Shown: positions 54,352-63,187 of the stretch, one piece after another
Layout: every line of letters starts with the position of its first letter
Position numbering within the stretch: the first letter of the stretch is position 1
Assembly: GCF_018069925.1 (NCBI RefSeq)
Contig: NZ_JAGPXB010000001.1
Coordinates: 1-64,000, forward strand
DNA length: 64,000 nt
DNA from: Flavobacterium erciyesense
GTDB lineage: Bacteria; Bacteroidota; Bacteroidia; Flavobacteriales; Flavobacteriaceae
Reading direction: 5' to 3'
Program-made: the position numbers and the translations under genes
Notes under the pieces: generated by a model
Told to the model about the DNA's origin: nothing
What the model saw: only the letters and a program-made list of their open reading frames with translations
Databases searched by the model: none

Positions 54352-54898
54352 TTTGGTATGATTTTAAGGTTTGCACCTGTTCTTGTAACATTCTACGCGC
54401 ATGCGATAATTGAGATTTTGAAGTTCCCTCGGCAATGCCTAAAAGAGTTGCTATTTCATGATGCTTGTAGCCTTCGATAGCGTACAAGTTAAAAACAGCG
54501 CGGTATCCTTCCGGTAGATTATCAATTAAAAATTGAATTTGCTCCACTGAAAATTGATCTGTTATTGTATCCTGAGATTCTTCAACAAAAAATTCATCTT
54601 CGGTATAATTCATTTTTTTATGAACTCTTAAAAATGAAATACACTCATTTATCATGATGCGGCGTATCCAACCTTCAAAACTTCCTTTGTGTTCAAAATG
54701 ATGAAGATTGGTAAACACCTTCATGAAAGCGGTTAGCATTACATCTTCGGCTTGCTGCAAGTCTTTTATGTATTGCCTGCATACGCTTAACATTTTAGGA
54801 GCGAACTGCGAATAAATTTTCTGTTGTGCTTGTCGGTTTTGCTCGACAGCCAACTGAATTATTTCTCGTTCTTCTTGATGTAAGTGTATCACTTTCAT
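54338..54898 (-). CDS. ECF-type RNA polymerase sigma factor
   Basis: 186 residues. Sigma region 2 (YSQFAPKMLSVCRQYIKD, then AEDVMLTAFMKVFTNL) and region 4 (LPEGYRAVFNLYAIEGYKHHEIA, with the helix-turn-helix HEIATLLGIAEGTSKSQLSHARRML split at residues 145-170). No region 1 or 3. First gene of a three-gene unit with the probable anti-sigma factor and the barrel fusion protein, which is likely its target. Confidence 0.92.
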   Translation of the reverse strand: MKVIHLHQEEREIIQLAVEQNRQAQQKIYSQFAPKMLSVCRQYIKDLQQAEDVMLTAFMKVFTNLHHFEHKGSFEGWIRRIMINECISFLRVHKKMNYTEDEFFVEESQDTITDQFSVEQIQFLIDNLPEGYRAVFNLYAIEGYKHHEIATLLGIAEGTSKSQLSHARRMLQEQVQTLKSYQNGTE

Positions 54899-55048
54899 GT
54901 GCGTGGTTCTTGCGCTACTTTTTATCTCAAGTCCGTTTCATACAGACTTCTATTAGCATAGACGCTTGTGGTTCTAAAATGGTTGCATGGGAGGTTAATT
55001 TTTTTCAAAAAAAATTTAAAAAAGGATTTTTGACAGCAAAAAAGGGGA

Positions 55049-56026
55049 CTATTTTTTGCGTTCTATCACATAATTCACCATCAAAACCAAGGCTGCTTTG
55101 AAATCGGAATCTGGATAATTAGCCAGTAAACTCAATGCCTCAGCTTGAAATTGCATCATTTTATTTTCGGCGTAAGACAAACCTTGATTGTTTTTTACAA
55201 AAGCAATAACCTCTTTGACGCGTTTTTTATCTTTATTGTGGTTTTTGATGGAATTGATCAACCAACTTTTTTCTTTTGAAGTGCAAGTATTCAAAACGTG
55301 TATCAATGGCAAAGTCATTTTTTGCTCTTTGATATCAATTCCTGTTGGTTTTCCGATGGCTTCATCTGTGTAGTCAAACAAGTCGTCTTTAATTTGAAAT
55401 GCCATACCAATGAGTTCGCCGAATTTGCGCATATTTTCTACTTGTACGGCATCTTCAATAACTGATTGTGCACCAAGCGCGCAACAAGCAGCAATGAGGG
55501 TTGCTGTTTTTTTACGTATAATTTCGTAGTAAACCTCTTCGGTAATGTCTAGTCGGCGGGCTTTTTCTATTTGCAACAATTCGCCTTCACTCATTTCGCG
55601 AACGGCCACTGAAATAATGCGCAACAAATCAAAATCGCCGTAATCAATAGAGAGCAACAAACCTTTAGAGAGCAAATAATCGCCTACTAAAACGGCAATT
55701 TTATTTTTCCAAAGTGCATTTATGGAGAAGAAACCTCGGCGTCTGTTACTATCATCAACCACATCATCATGAACTAAAGTAGCAGTATGAATAAGTTCAA
55801 TGACGCAAGCGCCTCGATAGGTACGTTCGTTAACTTGGCCTGACGCTAACATTTTTGCAGTCAAAAAAACAAACATCGGACGCATTTGCTTCCCTTTACG
55901 ATTGACAATATAATACGTAATGCGGTTTAAAAGCGCCACTTGCGAAGACATCGACTCGTAGAACTTTTTTTCAAAAAGTTCCATTTCATCAAAAATGGGC
56001 TGTTTTATTTGTGAAGTGATATTCAT
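55049..56026 (-). CDS. Polyprenyl synthetase (long-chain prenyl diphosphate synthase)
   Basis: 325 residues, all-helical isoprenoid synthase fold. First aspartate-rich motif DDVVDD (87-92, with LVHDDVVDDSNRRRG) and second motif FQIKDDLFDYT. It condenses isopentenyl diphosphate units, probably making the octaprenyl/hexaprenyl tail of menaquinone. The ATG at 56026 is preceded by GAGGAG 3 nt upstream, a Shine-Dalgarno-like sequence uncommon in this phylum. A longer in-frame start (56056) is possible but not supported by family length. Confidence 0.9.
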   Translation of the reverse strand: MNITSQIKQPIFDEMELFEKKFYESMSSQVALLNRITYYIVNRKGKQMRPMFVFLTAKMLASGQVNERTYRGACVIELIHTATLVHDDVVDDSNRRRGFFSINALWKNKIAVLVGDYLLSKGLLLSIDYGDFDLLRIISVAVREMSEGELLQIEKARRLDITEEVYYEIIRKKTATLIAACCALGAQSVIEDAVQVENMRKFGELIGMAFQIKDDLFDYTDEAIGKPTGIDIKEQKMTLPLIHVLNTCTSKEKSWLINSIKNHNKDKKRVKEVIAFVKNNQGLSYAENKMMQFQAEALSLLANYPDSDFKAALVLMVNYVIERKK

Positions 56027-56246
56027 TTGCTCCTCAAAGATACAATTTTGAAACAAAAAAACTGTACGTAAATATAAGTATGTGTATTATTTAAAAAGCA
56101 TAACACTGAACTTAACAGCAGTTACAATTGCTGAAATCTCTATTATTTAACTTTTATTTACTAATTTTAAATATAATATTAACATATACGTTAAACCTTT
56201 TTCCCAAATAAGCATCTAATAAAAATAAACCAAAAACCCCATCAAT

Positions 56247-57131
56247 ATGAAATCGAAAATTTTAATTCTCGGATTGACACTTGGCATTCTTAGTTTTAAT
56301 AGTTGTACCAACGAATCCGAACCGGTTGCAGCTGATACGATAGTAACCACTAATGAGGTTGCTGCAACACAAAAAATGGATAATGCTGTAGATGATATTG
56401 CTGTTATTGTTGACGATCAGTATGAATTATCTGAAGGGACATCAACAGGAAGAACAATAGGCAACTACCACTCCATATTGCCTACTTGTGCCACAGTAAG
56501 CGATTTGGGCTCTACAGCTACCGTTAGAAAAATCACAATCACTTTTGGCAATCCAAACACAGCTGCTTGTTTGTTTAGAGGTCAATTCCTTAAAGGCCAA
56601 ATTATTTTAACGCGTACAGTAGGAACTACTTTCCCTAAAATAATGACTGTTACCTTCAATAATTTTTATATCAATGACAATAAATTAGAGGGAACATCAA
56701 CCTGGAAAAGAGAAATGATTGGAACGGGGAATGAATTACATCCAAAAACCACATTTTCTATGAACGCTATGACATGGACAACTAGAGAAGGTGTTTATAG
56801 CCGTAAAGGAGAAAGAATAAGAGAAATGGTTGCAGGTTTTGCTACTCGTTTGAATCTTGCTGACGACGTGTTCGCCACCTATGGAACGTTCACCACCAAA
56901 CATCCAAATGGATCGATTTATACTTGGCTAGTTGCAAAGGGAACTGCATTAATACACAAAACGGCTTGCAGCTTACAAAAAACTCCCATGCCTTTTCCTG
57001 TATCAGGAAAACTAAAAATTAGCAAGGAATCTCACTATGCAATTATTGAATACGGCAATGGTGAATGTGATAATCTTGCAATGTTAGCCATTGATGGCGG
57101 ACAGGCAAAACCAATAATTTTAGGGAATTAA
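56247..57131 (+). CDS. Lipoprotein of unknown function
   Basis: 294 residues. Signal peptide II ending FNSC (Cys 20). The mature part is mostly beta-strand, with the recurrent features ATVRKITITFGN, GQIILTRTVG, KIMTVTFNNFYIND and a C-terminal GECDNLAMLAIDGG. Homologues are common as uncharacterised Flavobacterium lipoproteins. It is a single-gene unit, divergent from the polyprenyl synthase gene and convergent with rlmN. No function can be assigned. Confidence 0.75.
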   Translation: MKSKILILGLTLGILSFNSCTNESEPVAADTIVTTNEVAATQKMDNAVDDIAVIVDDQYELSEGTSTGRTIGNYHSILPTCATVSDLGSTATVRKITITFGNPNTAACLFRGQFLKGQIILTRTVGTTFPKIMTVTFNNFYINDNKLEGTSTWKREMIGTGNELHPKTTFSMNAMTWTTREGVYSRKGERIREMVAGFATRLNLADDVFATYGTFTTKHPNGSIYTWLVAKGTALIHKTACSLQKTPMPFPVSGKLKISKESHYAIIEYGNGECDNLAMLAIDGGQAKPIILGN

Positions 57132-57152
57132 TTTTTAATCCTATCGGAAACT

Positions 57153-57187
57153 AAAAATGGAGCTCAACTTTGAACTCCATTTTTTTT
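57153..57187. terminator. Bidirectional terminator between the lipoprotein gene and rlmN
   Basis: AAAATGGAGcTC / GAaCTCCATTTT stem with a T run after it and an A run before it. It touches the rlmN stop codon. Confidence 0.8.
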
Positions 57188-58229
57188 ATGCTTCTTTGTT
57201 TGCCAATTGTCCGCAGGCTGCATCAATATCTTTACCGCGGCTGCGGCGTACTTTTACCACAATTCCGCTAGCTTCTAATGCTTTAATGTAGGCATTGATT
57301 GACTCCTCGGAAGCTTGTTGAAATTCGCCATCATCAATCGGGTTGTATTCAATCAAGTTTACTTTACATGGCACGTATTTACAAAACTTAACCAAAGCAT
57401 CAACCGCTTGTTTGTTGTCATTTATCCCTTTCCAAACCACGTATTCGTACGAAACCTTACTTTTGGTTTTACGGTACCAATACTCTAATGATTCACGCAA
57501 ATCAGCTAATGGAAAACTGGCGCTAAAAGGCATAATTCGTGCACGAACCTCATCAATTGCCGAGTGTAAAGAGACTGCTAATTTGAATTTGACATCGTCA
57601 TCAGCCAGCTTTTTTATCATTTTAGGAACGCCTGATGTAGAAACCATAATACGTTTTGGAGACATCCCTAGACCCTCTGTAGAAGTAATCATTTCGATCG
57701 CCTTCAAAACATTATTGTAATTCATAAGCGGTTCGCCCATTCCCATGAAAACAATATTTGACAAGGGATGATTGTAGTACAAACGACTTTCTTTATCTAT
57801 AGCCACAACCTGATCATAAATTTCGGCAGGCTCTAGGTTACGCATTCTTTTTAATCGTGCAGTAGCACAAAAATTACAATCTAAACTACACCCAACTTGA
57901 CTTGAAACGCAAGCAGTTGTTCTGGTAGCGGTAGGAATTAAAACCGACTCTACAACCAAGCCATCATGCAAACGAACAGCATTTTTAACCGTTCCGTCTT
58001 CTGAACGTTGCATGGTATCAACCATAATATGATTGATTACAAAGTGCTTTTCTAACATACTACGTGTTCCTTTTGAAACATTAGTCATATCTTCAAAACT
58101 ATGGGCTCCTTTGCTCCACAACCATTCATACACTTGATTGCCTCGAAAAGCCTTGTCGCCATTGGCCACAAAAAAATCACGAAGTTGCTCTTTTGTTAAA
58201 GATCGTATGTCTTTTTTATCCATTTCCAT
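57186..58229 (-). CDS. rlmN: Dual-specificity rRNA/tRNA adenine C2-methyltransferase RlmN
   Basis: 347 residues. Radical-SAM enzyme that methylates A2503 of 23S rRNA and A37 of some tRNAs. CxxxCxxC motif CSLDCNFC (about 112-119), MGMGEPLMN, and a C-terminal Cys in AACGQLAN that serves as methyl-transfer cysteine. Two ATGs are possible: 58229 (MEMDKK) or 58223 (MDKK). The -7 element TAAATTTG at 58234-58241 would start RNA close to 58228, which favours MDKK. Confidence 0.95.
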   Translation of the reverse strand: MEMDKKDIRSLTKEQLRDFFVANGDKAFRGNQVYEWLWSKGAHSFEDMTNVSKGTRSMLEKHFVINHIMVDTMQRSEDGTVKNAVRLHDGLVVESVLIPTATRTTACVSSQVGCSLDCNFCATARLKRMRNLEPAEIYDQVVAIDKESRLYYNHPLSNIVFMGMGEPLMNYNNVLKAIEMITSTEGLGMSPKRIMVSTSGVPKMIKKLADDDVKFKLAVSLHSAIDEVRARIMPFSASFPLADLRESLEYWYRKTKSKVSYEYVVWKGINDNKQAVDALVKFCKYVPCKVNLIEYNPIDDGEFQQASEESINAYIKALEASGIVVKVRRSRGKDIDAACGQLANKEA

Positions 58230-58233
58230 GCTG

Positions 58234-58241
58234 CAAATTTA
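58234..58241 (-). promoter_or_regulatory. -7 promoter element (TAAATTTG) of rlmN
   Basis: Exact TAnnTTTG match only 5 bp before the first possible rlmN ATG. It implies a leaderless or nearly leaderless message. Confidence 0.35.
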
Positions 58242-58286
58242 ATGACAATTTGTTGATTTATTTCATCAATTTAAAGAAATGCACAC

Positions 58287-58314
58287 TTGTTGATTTTATA
58301 ATTTGGTAACTTTG
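58287..58314 (+). promoter_or_regulatory. Promoter of the O-methyltransferase gene
   Basis: TTG (58287-58289), 17-bp spacer, TAACTTTG (58307-58314): full match to the Bacteroidota consensus in both elements and in spacing, 26 bp before the ATG. Confidence 0.65.
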
Positions 58315-58339
58315 CAATCCACAGCAAAAAATTTGAATC

Positions 58340-58981
58340 ATGCATTTTATTTCGCCTGAATTAGAGGATTACATCGAACAACATTCTGAAAAAGAACCTG
58401 CATTATTAGCGGCTTTGAATAAAGAAACTTACCAAAAAATTCTGCTTCCGCGAATGCTAAGCGGCCATTTTCAAGGTCGTGTTTTGAGCATGTTATCTAA
58501 GCTAATTAGACCATTAAACATCCTAGAAATAGGAACATATACTGGCTATTCTGCATTGTGTCTCTGCGAAGGCATGCTAAAAAACGGGCAATTGCATACG
58601 ATTGACATCAAGGAAGAATTGGTCGACTTTCAACGAAAGCACTTTGACAAATCACCTTGGGGAGCACAAATTGTGCAACATTTAGGCGAAGCAATACATA
58701 TTATACCCACGCTAGAACTTAAATTTGATTTGGTTTTTATTGATGCAGATAAAGAAAATTACCTCGAGTATTTTGAATTGATTCTTCCAAAAATGAATCC
58801 AGGCGGCATTATTTTATCTGATAATGTACTTTGGAGTGGAAAGGTTTTAGAACCTTTAAACCCAAAAGATGTGAGCACAAAAGTATTATTAGAATACAAC
58901 CAACTTTTAGCTACAGACCCACGCGTAGAAACTGTTTTATTACCCATTCGAGATGGTTTGACGGTCAGCCGTGTTTTGTAA
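58340..58981 (+). CDS. Class I SAM-dependent O-methyltransferase (family 3)
   Basis: 213 residues, catechol-O-methyltransferase-like. SAM-binding motif LNILEIGTYTGYSALCL (about 56-72), HTIDIKEELVDFQ, DLVFIDADKENY (metal-binding Asp, about 132-143) and the ILSDNVLWSG strand. Substrate unknown; relatives act on phenolic compounds such as caffeoyl-CoA. Confidence 0.92.
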   Translation: MHFISPELEDYIEQHSEKEPALLAALNKETYQKILLPRMLSGHFQGRVLSMLSKLIRPLNILEIGTYTGYSALCLCEGMLKNGQLHTIDIKEELVDFQRKHFDKSPWGAQIVQHLGEAIHIIPTLELKFDLVFIDADKENYLEYFELILPKMNPGGIILSDNVLWSGKVLEPLNPKDVSTKVLLEYNQLLATDPRVETVLLPIRDGLTVSRVL

Positions 58982-59006
58982 ATAGCTGAAATTACTTTTC
59001 AACATA

Positions 59007-59055
59007 AAAAATCCGAAATCACTTTACTGCAATAAGTAAGATGATTTCGGATTTT
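59007..59055. terminator. Terminator between the O-methyltransferase and PAP2 genes
   Basis: AAAATCCGAAATCA and its complement TGATTTCGGATTTT enclose a 21-nt loop; located between convergent genes. Confidence 0.75.
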
Positions 59056-59094
59056 GAATTTTATACTAAAGATTTAATTCAACTATTTTTAAAA

Positions 59095-59664
59095 TTATTG
59101 TCCTAGCGGAAAATACTTTTTTTGAAAATGAGAATAAGTTTTGAATACCAAATAACCACTTAAAACTCCAAATAAATAGCCAGTAAGAATATCTAGCGGA
59201 TAATGTAATCCAAGATAAATTCGGCTGTATGCAAAAACCAACGGCCATAAAAAAATGAAACCAAAATATTTAAATTGAGATCGAAAAACACAAAATATAA
59301 AAGTTGCAACTGCCATAGAATTAGAAGCATGGCCTGAAAAAAAGCTGTACGATCCACGTTGCTGCACTACTCGAATGAAAGAGTTAATATCAGTATTGTT
59401 ACATGGTCTCAAGCGTTGAAAACCATTTTTAAATAAGTTCGTAACTTGGTCCGTAAACGTAACTAACAAAGCTACAAAAACCAGTAAATAAATGGTTTGT
59501 TTGACACCTATCTTAGAGTAAATGAGGTATAGCAATAACAAAAAAAGAGGAATCCAATTGATTTGTTTAGTTACCAACAACCAAAACGGATCGAAAGACT
59601 CTGAACCTAAACCGTTAAGAAAAACGAATAAATCAATGTCAATTGCACGTAGTTTGTCAAGCAT
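59095..59664 (-). CDS. PAP2-family membrane phosphatase
   Basis: 189 residues with five to six membrane helices. The acid-phosphatase motifs are present: KNGFQRLRPC (KxxxxxxRP), SFFSGHAS (SGH) and SRIYLGLHYPLDI (SRxxxxxHxxxD). Probably dephosphorylates a lipid such as undecaprenyl diphosphate or phosphatidate; the substrate cannot be told. Its start overlaps the tatA stop (TAATG). Confidence 0.92.
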   Translation of the reverse strand: MLDKLRAIDIDLFVFLNGLGSESFDPFWLLVTKQINWIPLFLLLLYLIYSKIGVKQTIYLLVFVALLVTFTDQVTNLFKNGFQRLRPCNNTDINSFIRVVQQRGSYSFFSGHASNSMAVATFIFCVFRSQFKYFGFIFLWPLVFAYSRIYLGLHYPLDILTGYLFGVLSGYLVFKTYSHFQKKYFPLGQ

Positions 59665-60065
59665 TACATTTGGCGTTTGATGGGACCTTCTATTTCCTCA
59701 ATAACTTCTTTAGCAGCATCAACAGGCTTCGTTGTATCTACAATTAAATTGTCTTTCACAGTATTGATTTCGTTATTAAAACCCTCTGTAATACTTGTAA
59801 ATTGAGTTGTATCACCTAGCAAATTTTCTTTTGCTTTATTGATTTCGCTAGTAATATTTCCTGTGAAATCAGTTAATGATTTAGAGTCGAAACCATTAGC
59901 TTCTGCTCCTTTTTGAATTTCATTTTTAATATCGTTTGTAGCGTTTTTTAGTTGTGCCATGGTCTTACCCAAAGTGCGAGCGATTTCAGGAATTTTATCT
60001 GATCCGAAAAGCATGAGCACAATAAACATGATAAAAACTAATTCGCCTCCTCCTATACCGAACAT
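59664..60065 (-). CDS. tatA: Twin-arginine translocase subunit TatA
   Basis: 133 residues. N-terminal membrane helix (about 6-20), the FG hinge (MLFGSDKIPE), then an amphipathic helix (IARTLGKTMAQLKNAT) and a charged tail of about 85 residues. Fits TatA/E. tatB or tatC is not nearby. Coupled to the PAP2 gene by a 1-bp overlap. Confidence 0.9.
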   Translation of the reverse strand: MFGIGGGELVFIMFIVLMLFGSDKIPEIARTLGKTMAQLKNATNDIKNEIQKGAEANGFDSKSLTDFTGNITSEINKAKENLLGDTTQFTSITEGFNNEINTVKDNLIVDTTKPVDAAKEVIEEIEGPIKRQM

Positions 60066-60135
60066 AATAGTGTTATTTTATTTCAAAGACAAAGATATTA
60101 CTTTTTGACCCTTTGACTTTTAATTATTTCATAAA

Positions 60136-60162
60136 AAAAAGACTCTTTGCAGAGTCTTTTTT
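60136..60162 (-). terminator. Rho-independent terminator after the M1 peptidase gene
   Basis: AAAAAGACTCT / AGAGTCTTTTT stem with a 4-nt loop TTGC, T run on the minus strand; 12 bp past the stop. Confidence 0.85.
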
Positions 60163-60173
60163 TGTTTTTAAGT

Positions 60174-62417
60174 TTAGTCAAATTTAGATTTTACTTCTTC
60201 TTTTGGCCAAGTGTTATTGGTTACATCAATATCAGCAGTTTCTAATTTTGGATCTACTTGAATTTTTTTGATTGCCTTTGCAGTAGCGTATACTTTTTTG
60301 GCAGTATCATTATTTTTTCTCCAAATTTGAGCTGGATACTTGAATGTTTCTTTAGTATCATCTTCGTAAGTTAACTCCACAATAATAGGCATTAACATTC
60401 CGCCTGGCTTGTTGAACTCTACTTCGTAGAAGAATTTAGGTGCTTTAATCGCCGCTTTTTCTTCTGCTGAAAAGTTTTTGTTTACGTAATCAGATAGTAA
60501 ATTCACATCTGAAATAGCCAATGCTTTTTTATCTTTCGCTGGCAATTCTTCGCTTGTTCCTGGAACTAAGTAAACAAAAGGTCCTTTTTCTTGTCCGAAA
60601 CGACCTCTGCGCACTACCGCATCTTTTAATTCCTTAGTTGCTGTTTCAGAAACAAAATATTGCTTCACCTCTTTTACACCGATATCAACATAGTCTGTAG
60701 AATAAAACCAACCTCTAAAAAACCAATCTAAATCAACTGCTGAAGCATCTTCCATTGTTCTGAAGAAATCTTCTGGAGTTGGGTGTTTGAATTTCCATCT
60801 GTTCGCATAAACTTTGAATGCATGGTCAAATAACTCTCTTCCCATGATCGTTTCTCTCAAAATGTTTAAACCTGTTGCTGGCTTTCCGTAAGCATTAGAT
60901 CCAAATTGAACAATCGTTTCAGAGTTAGACATAATTGGCTCCAAGAATTTTTGATCACCGCTCATGTAAGGAACTATTTTACTTGCTGGTCCGCGGCTTG
61001 AAGGGAAATTAACATTCATTTCTTGCTCAGCCATGTATTGCATAAACGTGTTCAATCCTTCATCCATCCAAGACCATTGACGCTCATCAGAATTAACGAT
61101 CATCGGGAAAAAGTTGTGCCCTACCTCGTGAATTACTACACCAATCATTCCGTTTTTGATACGATCGCTAGTTACTCCTTTTTCGTCAGGACGACCATAG
61201 TTCCAACAAATCATTGGGTATTCCATTCCTTGATCTTCGGCAGAAACTGAAACTGCTTTTGGATAAGGATAATCAAACGTGTGTGCTGAATAACTTTTTA
61301 AAGTATGTGCAACAGTTCTAGTTGAAGTTTCGCCCCATAATGGATTTGCTTCTTTTGGATAAACTGATACTGCCATAACTGTTTTTTCGCTCAGTTTTAC
61401 AGCCATTGCATCGTAAATGAACTTTCTAGACGTAGCAATACCAAAATCTCTTACGTTTTTTGCGCTAAATTTCCAAGTTTTCTTTTTATCTGAGAACCCT
61501 TTTTCAGCGGCCTCAGCCTCTGCTTGTGTTACAATAACCACTGGCTTATCATATGATTTTGTTGCCAATTCGTATCTTTTAACTTGCTCTGGAGTAAATA
61601 CTTCGCTACGGTTCATTAACTCTCCAGTTGCTTCCATCACATGATCAGCAGGAACAGTAATGTTTACGTCAAAGTTTCCGAAAGGTAAAGTAAACTCACC
61701 TGTTCCCCAGAATTGCATGTTTTGCCAACCTTCAACATCATTATACACTGCCATTCTTGGATAAAATTGAGCAATTACATATAATTTGTTACCTTCTTTT
61801 TCGAACAATTCATATCCAGAACGACCACCTTCTGCTCTATAATTATTGATGTTGTACCACCAATTAATTCCAAATGAGAATTTCTCACCCGGTTTTAAAG
61901 GAGTAGCTAAATTGATACGCATCATGGTTTGATTGATCACGTATGATAAAGGATTGCCCTTTGCATCTTTTACTTGCTCAATATTAAAACCACGCTCTAA
62001 TGGGTCTTTGAAAAACTTGCTTGCAAAATTTGATGCAGGCAAAACTTGATCTATTCTCTGACTTTCTGCCAAAGGAGTTTGTGAATTTTTATTTTGTTGG
62101 TTTTGGTCTAATTGTACCCATAAATACTCTAAAGTATCTGGTGAATTATTAGTATAAGTGATGGTTTCAGAACCAGTTAATCTTGATTTTTTGTCATCAA
62201 GCTCAATGTTGATTTTGTAGTCTGCCTGCTGTTGGTAGTAAGCTGGACCTGGCGCTCCAGAAGCAGTACGAAACATGTTTGGCGTAGCCATCAAATCGTA
62301 CATTTGGCTAAACTTATTGGTGTCGTATTTGCCTGGTTGTCTTGGCGCGACTGTAGCCGGTTTTTCCTGTGCGAAAAGCATCGCAGGAAAAAATAGTAAA
62401 AAGGACAATTTTTTCAT
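60174..62417 (-). CDS. M1-family zinc metallopeptidase
   Basis: 747 residues. Signal peptide (to about 17, LFAQ). Gluzincin active site HEVGH (430-434) with the third zinc ligand Glu453 (WSWMDEGLNT), the M1 spacing HExxH-x18-E. An exopeptidase motif GxMEN is not seen; the corresponding segment reads EDQGMEYP (394-401), so the aminopeptidase specificity is uncertain. Exported, probably periplasmic. About 65 bp after the DUF6702 gene on the same strand. Confidence 0.9.
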   Translation of the reverse strand: MKKLSFLLFFPAMLFAQEKPATVAPRQPGKYDTNKFSQMYDLMATPNMFRTASGAPGPAYYQQQADYKINIELDDKKSRLTGSETITYTNNSPDTLEYLWVQLDQNQQNKNSQTPLAESQRIDQVLPASNFASKFFKDPLERGFNIEQVKDAKGNPLSYVINQTMMRINLATPLKPGEKFSFGINWWYNINNYRAEGGRSGYELFEKEGNKLYVIAQFYPRMAVYNDVEGWQNMQFWGTGEFTLPFGNFDVNITVPADHVMEATGELMNRSEVFTPEQVKRYELATKSYDKPVVIVTQAEAEAAEKGFSDKKKTWKFSAKNVRDFGIATSRKFIYDAMAVKLSEKTVMAVSVYPKEANPLWGETSTRTVAHTLKSYSAHTFDYPYPKAVSVSAEDQGMEYPMICWNYGRPDEKGVTSDRIKNGMIGVVIHEVGHNFFPMIVNSDERQWSWMDEGLNTFMQYMAEQEMNVNFPSSRGPASKIVPYMSGDQKFLEPIMSNSETIVQFGSNAYGKPATGLNILRETIMGRELFDHAFKVYANRWKFKHPTPEDFFRTMEDASAVDLDWFFRGWFYSTDYVDIGVKEVKQYFVSETATKELKDAVVRRGRFGQEKGPFVYLVPGTSEELPAKDKKALAISDVNLLSDYVNKNFSAEEKAAIKAPKFFYEVEFNKPGGMLMPIIVELTYEDDTKETFKYPAQIWRKNNDTAKKVYATAKAIKKIQVDPKLETADIDVTNNTWPKEEVKSKFD

Positions 62418-62481
62418 AGGTAGAAATCTGGTTATTATCTGGTGTGAAATTAAGAATTTTAGTGATTAAGAGACTGTTAAT

Positions 62482-62985
62482 TTAGTATTTTAACATTCCG
62501 CGAGCAGAACTACTGGTCATCAGTAACGTATTTTTAGTTCCTTTTATATTAAAATGCATGATGTTTTGCTGCTCTGAACTACTCTCCATAAGCAAACTGT
62601 TAAACACTTCTAGCTCCGATATTTTTTTTACTTCATTTAAACGAAGGTAACAAACCAAAACATCGCCTTCTAATTCTTTAGTAACAAAGAAAAACGGTTT
62701 GCTTTGGTTGTTTATTTTGATATTGAATTTTTCGTTCAAATACTTTTTTAATAAAACAACATCTTCTGTGGTTTCTTTTTGGTCTCCCAAGTACACTTTT
62801 TTGTTGTATTTTTTCCCCAATGCCAAATTTAAATCATCAACAAACAACCGAGCAGTTACTTGTAACATTTTCTTTTCAGGTACAAAATTTACCTGAAACA
62901 GGCCTACATAAAATTTGTGATAAGCAAATGAAGACACCGTCAAACTTAACAATGCCAGTAAAATAACTACAACAGATTTTTTCAT
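62482..62985 (-). CDS. DUF6702 family exported protein
   Basis: 167 residues. Signal peptide (to about 21, SSFAYH). The mature part starts HKFYVGLFQVNFVPEKK and is beta-rich, in line with the short DUF6702 family usually found next to an M1 peptidase in Flavobacteriaceae. Function unknown; the pairing suggests it works with the downstream peptidase. Confidence 0.8.
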   Translation of the reverse strand: MKKSVVVILLALLSLTVSSFAYHKFYVGLFQVNFVPEKKMLQVTARLFVDDLNLALGKKYNKKVYLGDQKETTEDVVLLKKYLNEKFNIKINNQSKPFFFVTKELEGDVLVCYLRLNEVKKISELEVFNSLLMESSSEQQNIMHFNIKGTKNTLLMTSSSARGMLKY

Positions 62986-63187
62986 TTTTTAATCAATAAT
63001 TCCTTTTAAGCAAATAACACTTGCGAACTAGAACTTGTTAGACGCCAAAAAACGCAAAAGGTTTCATCTCGACTCAAAAAAAATTATGATTTTTTTAATA
63101 GAATACAAAAAAACAGCAAATGACTTTATAAATGTGCAATTAAAAGTATTTTAATACATTTCATTATCAAATGAATGAAGGCGATCT

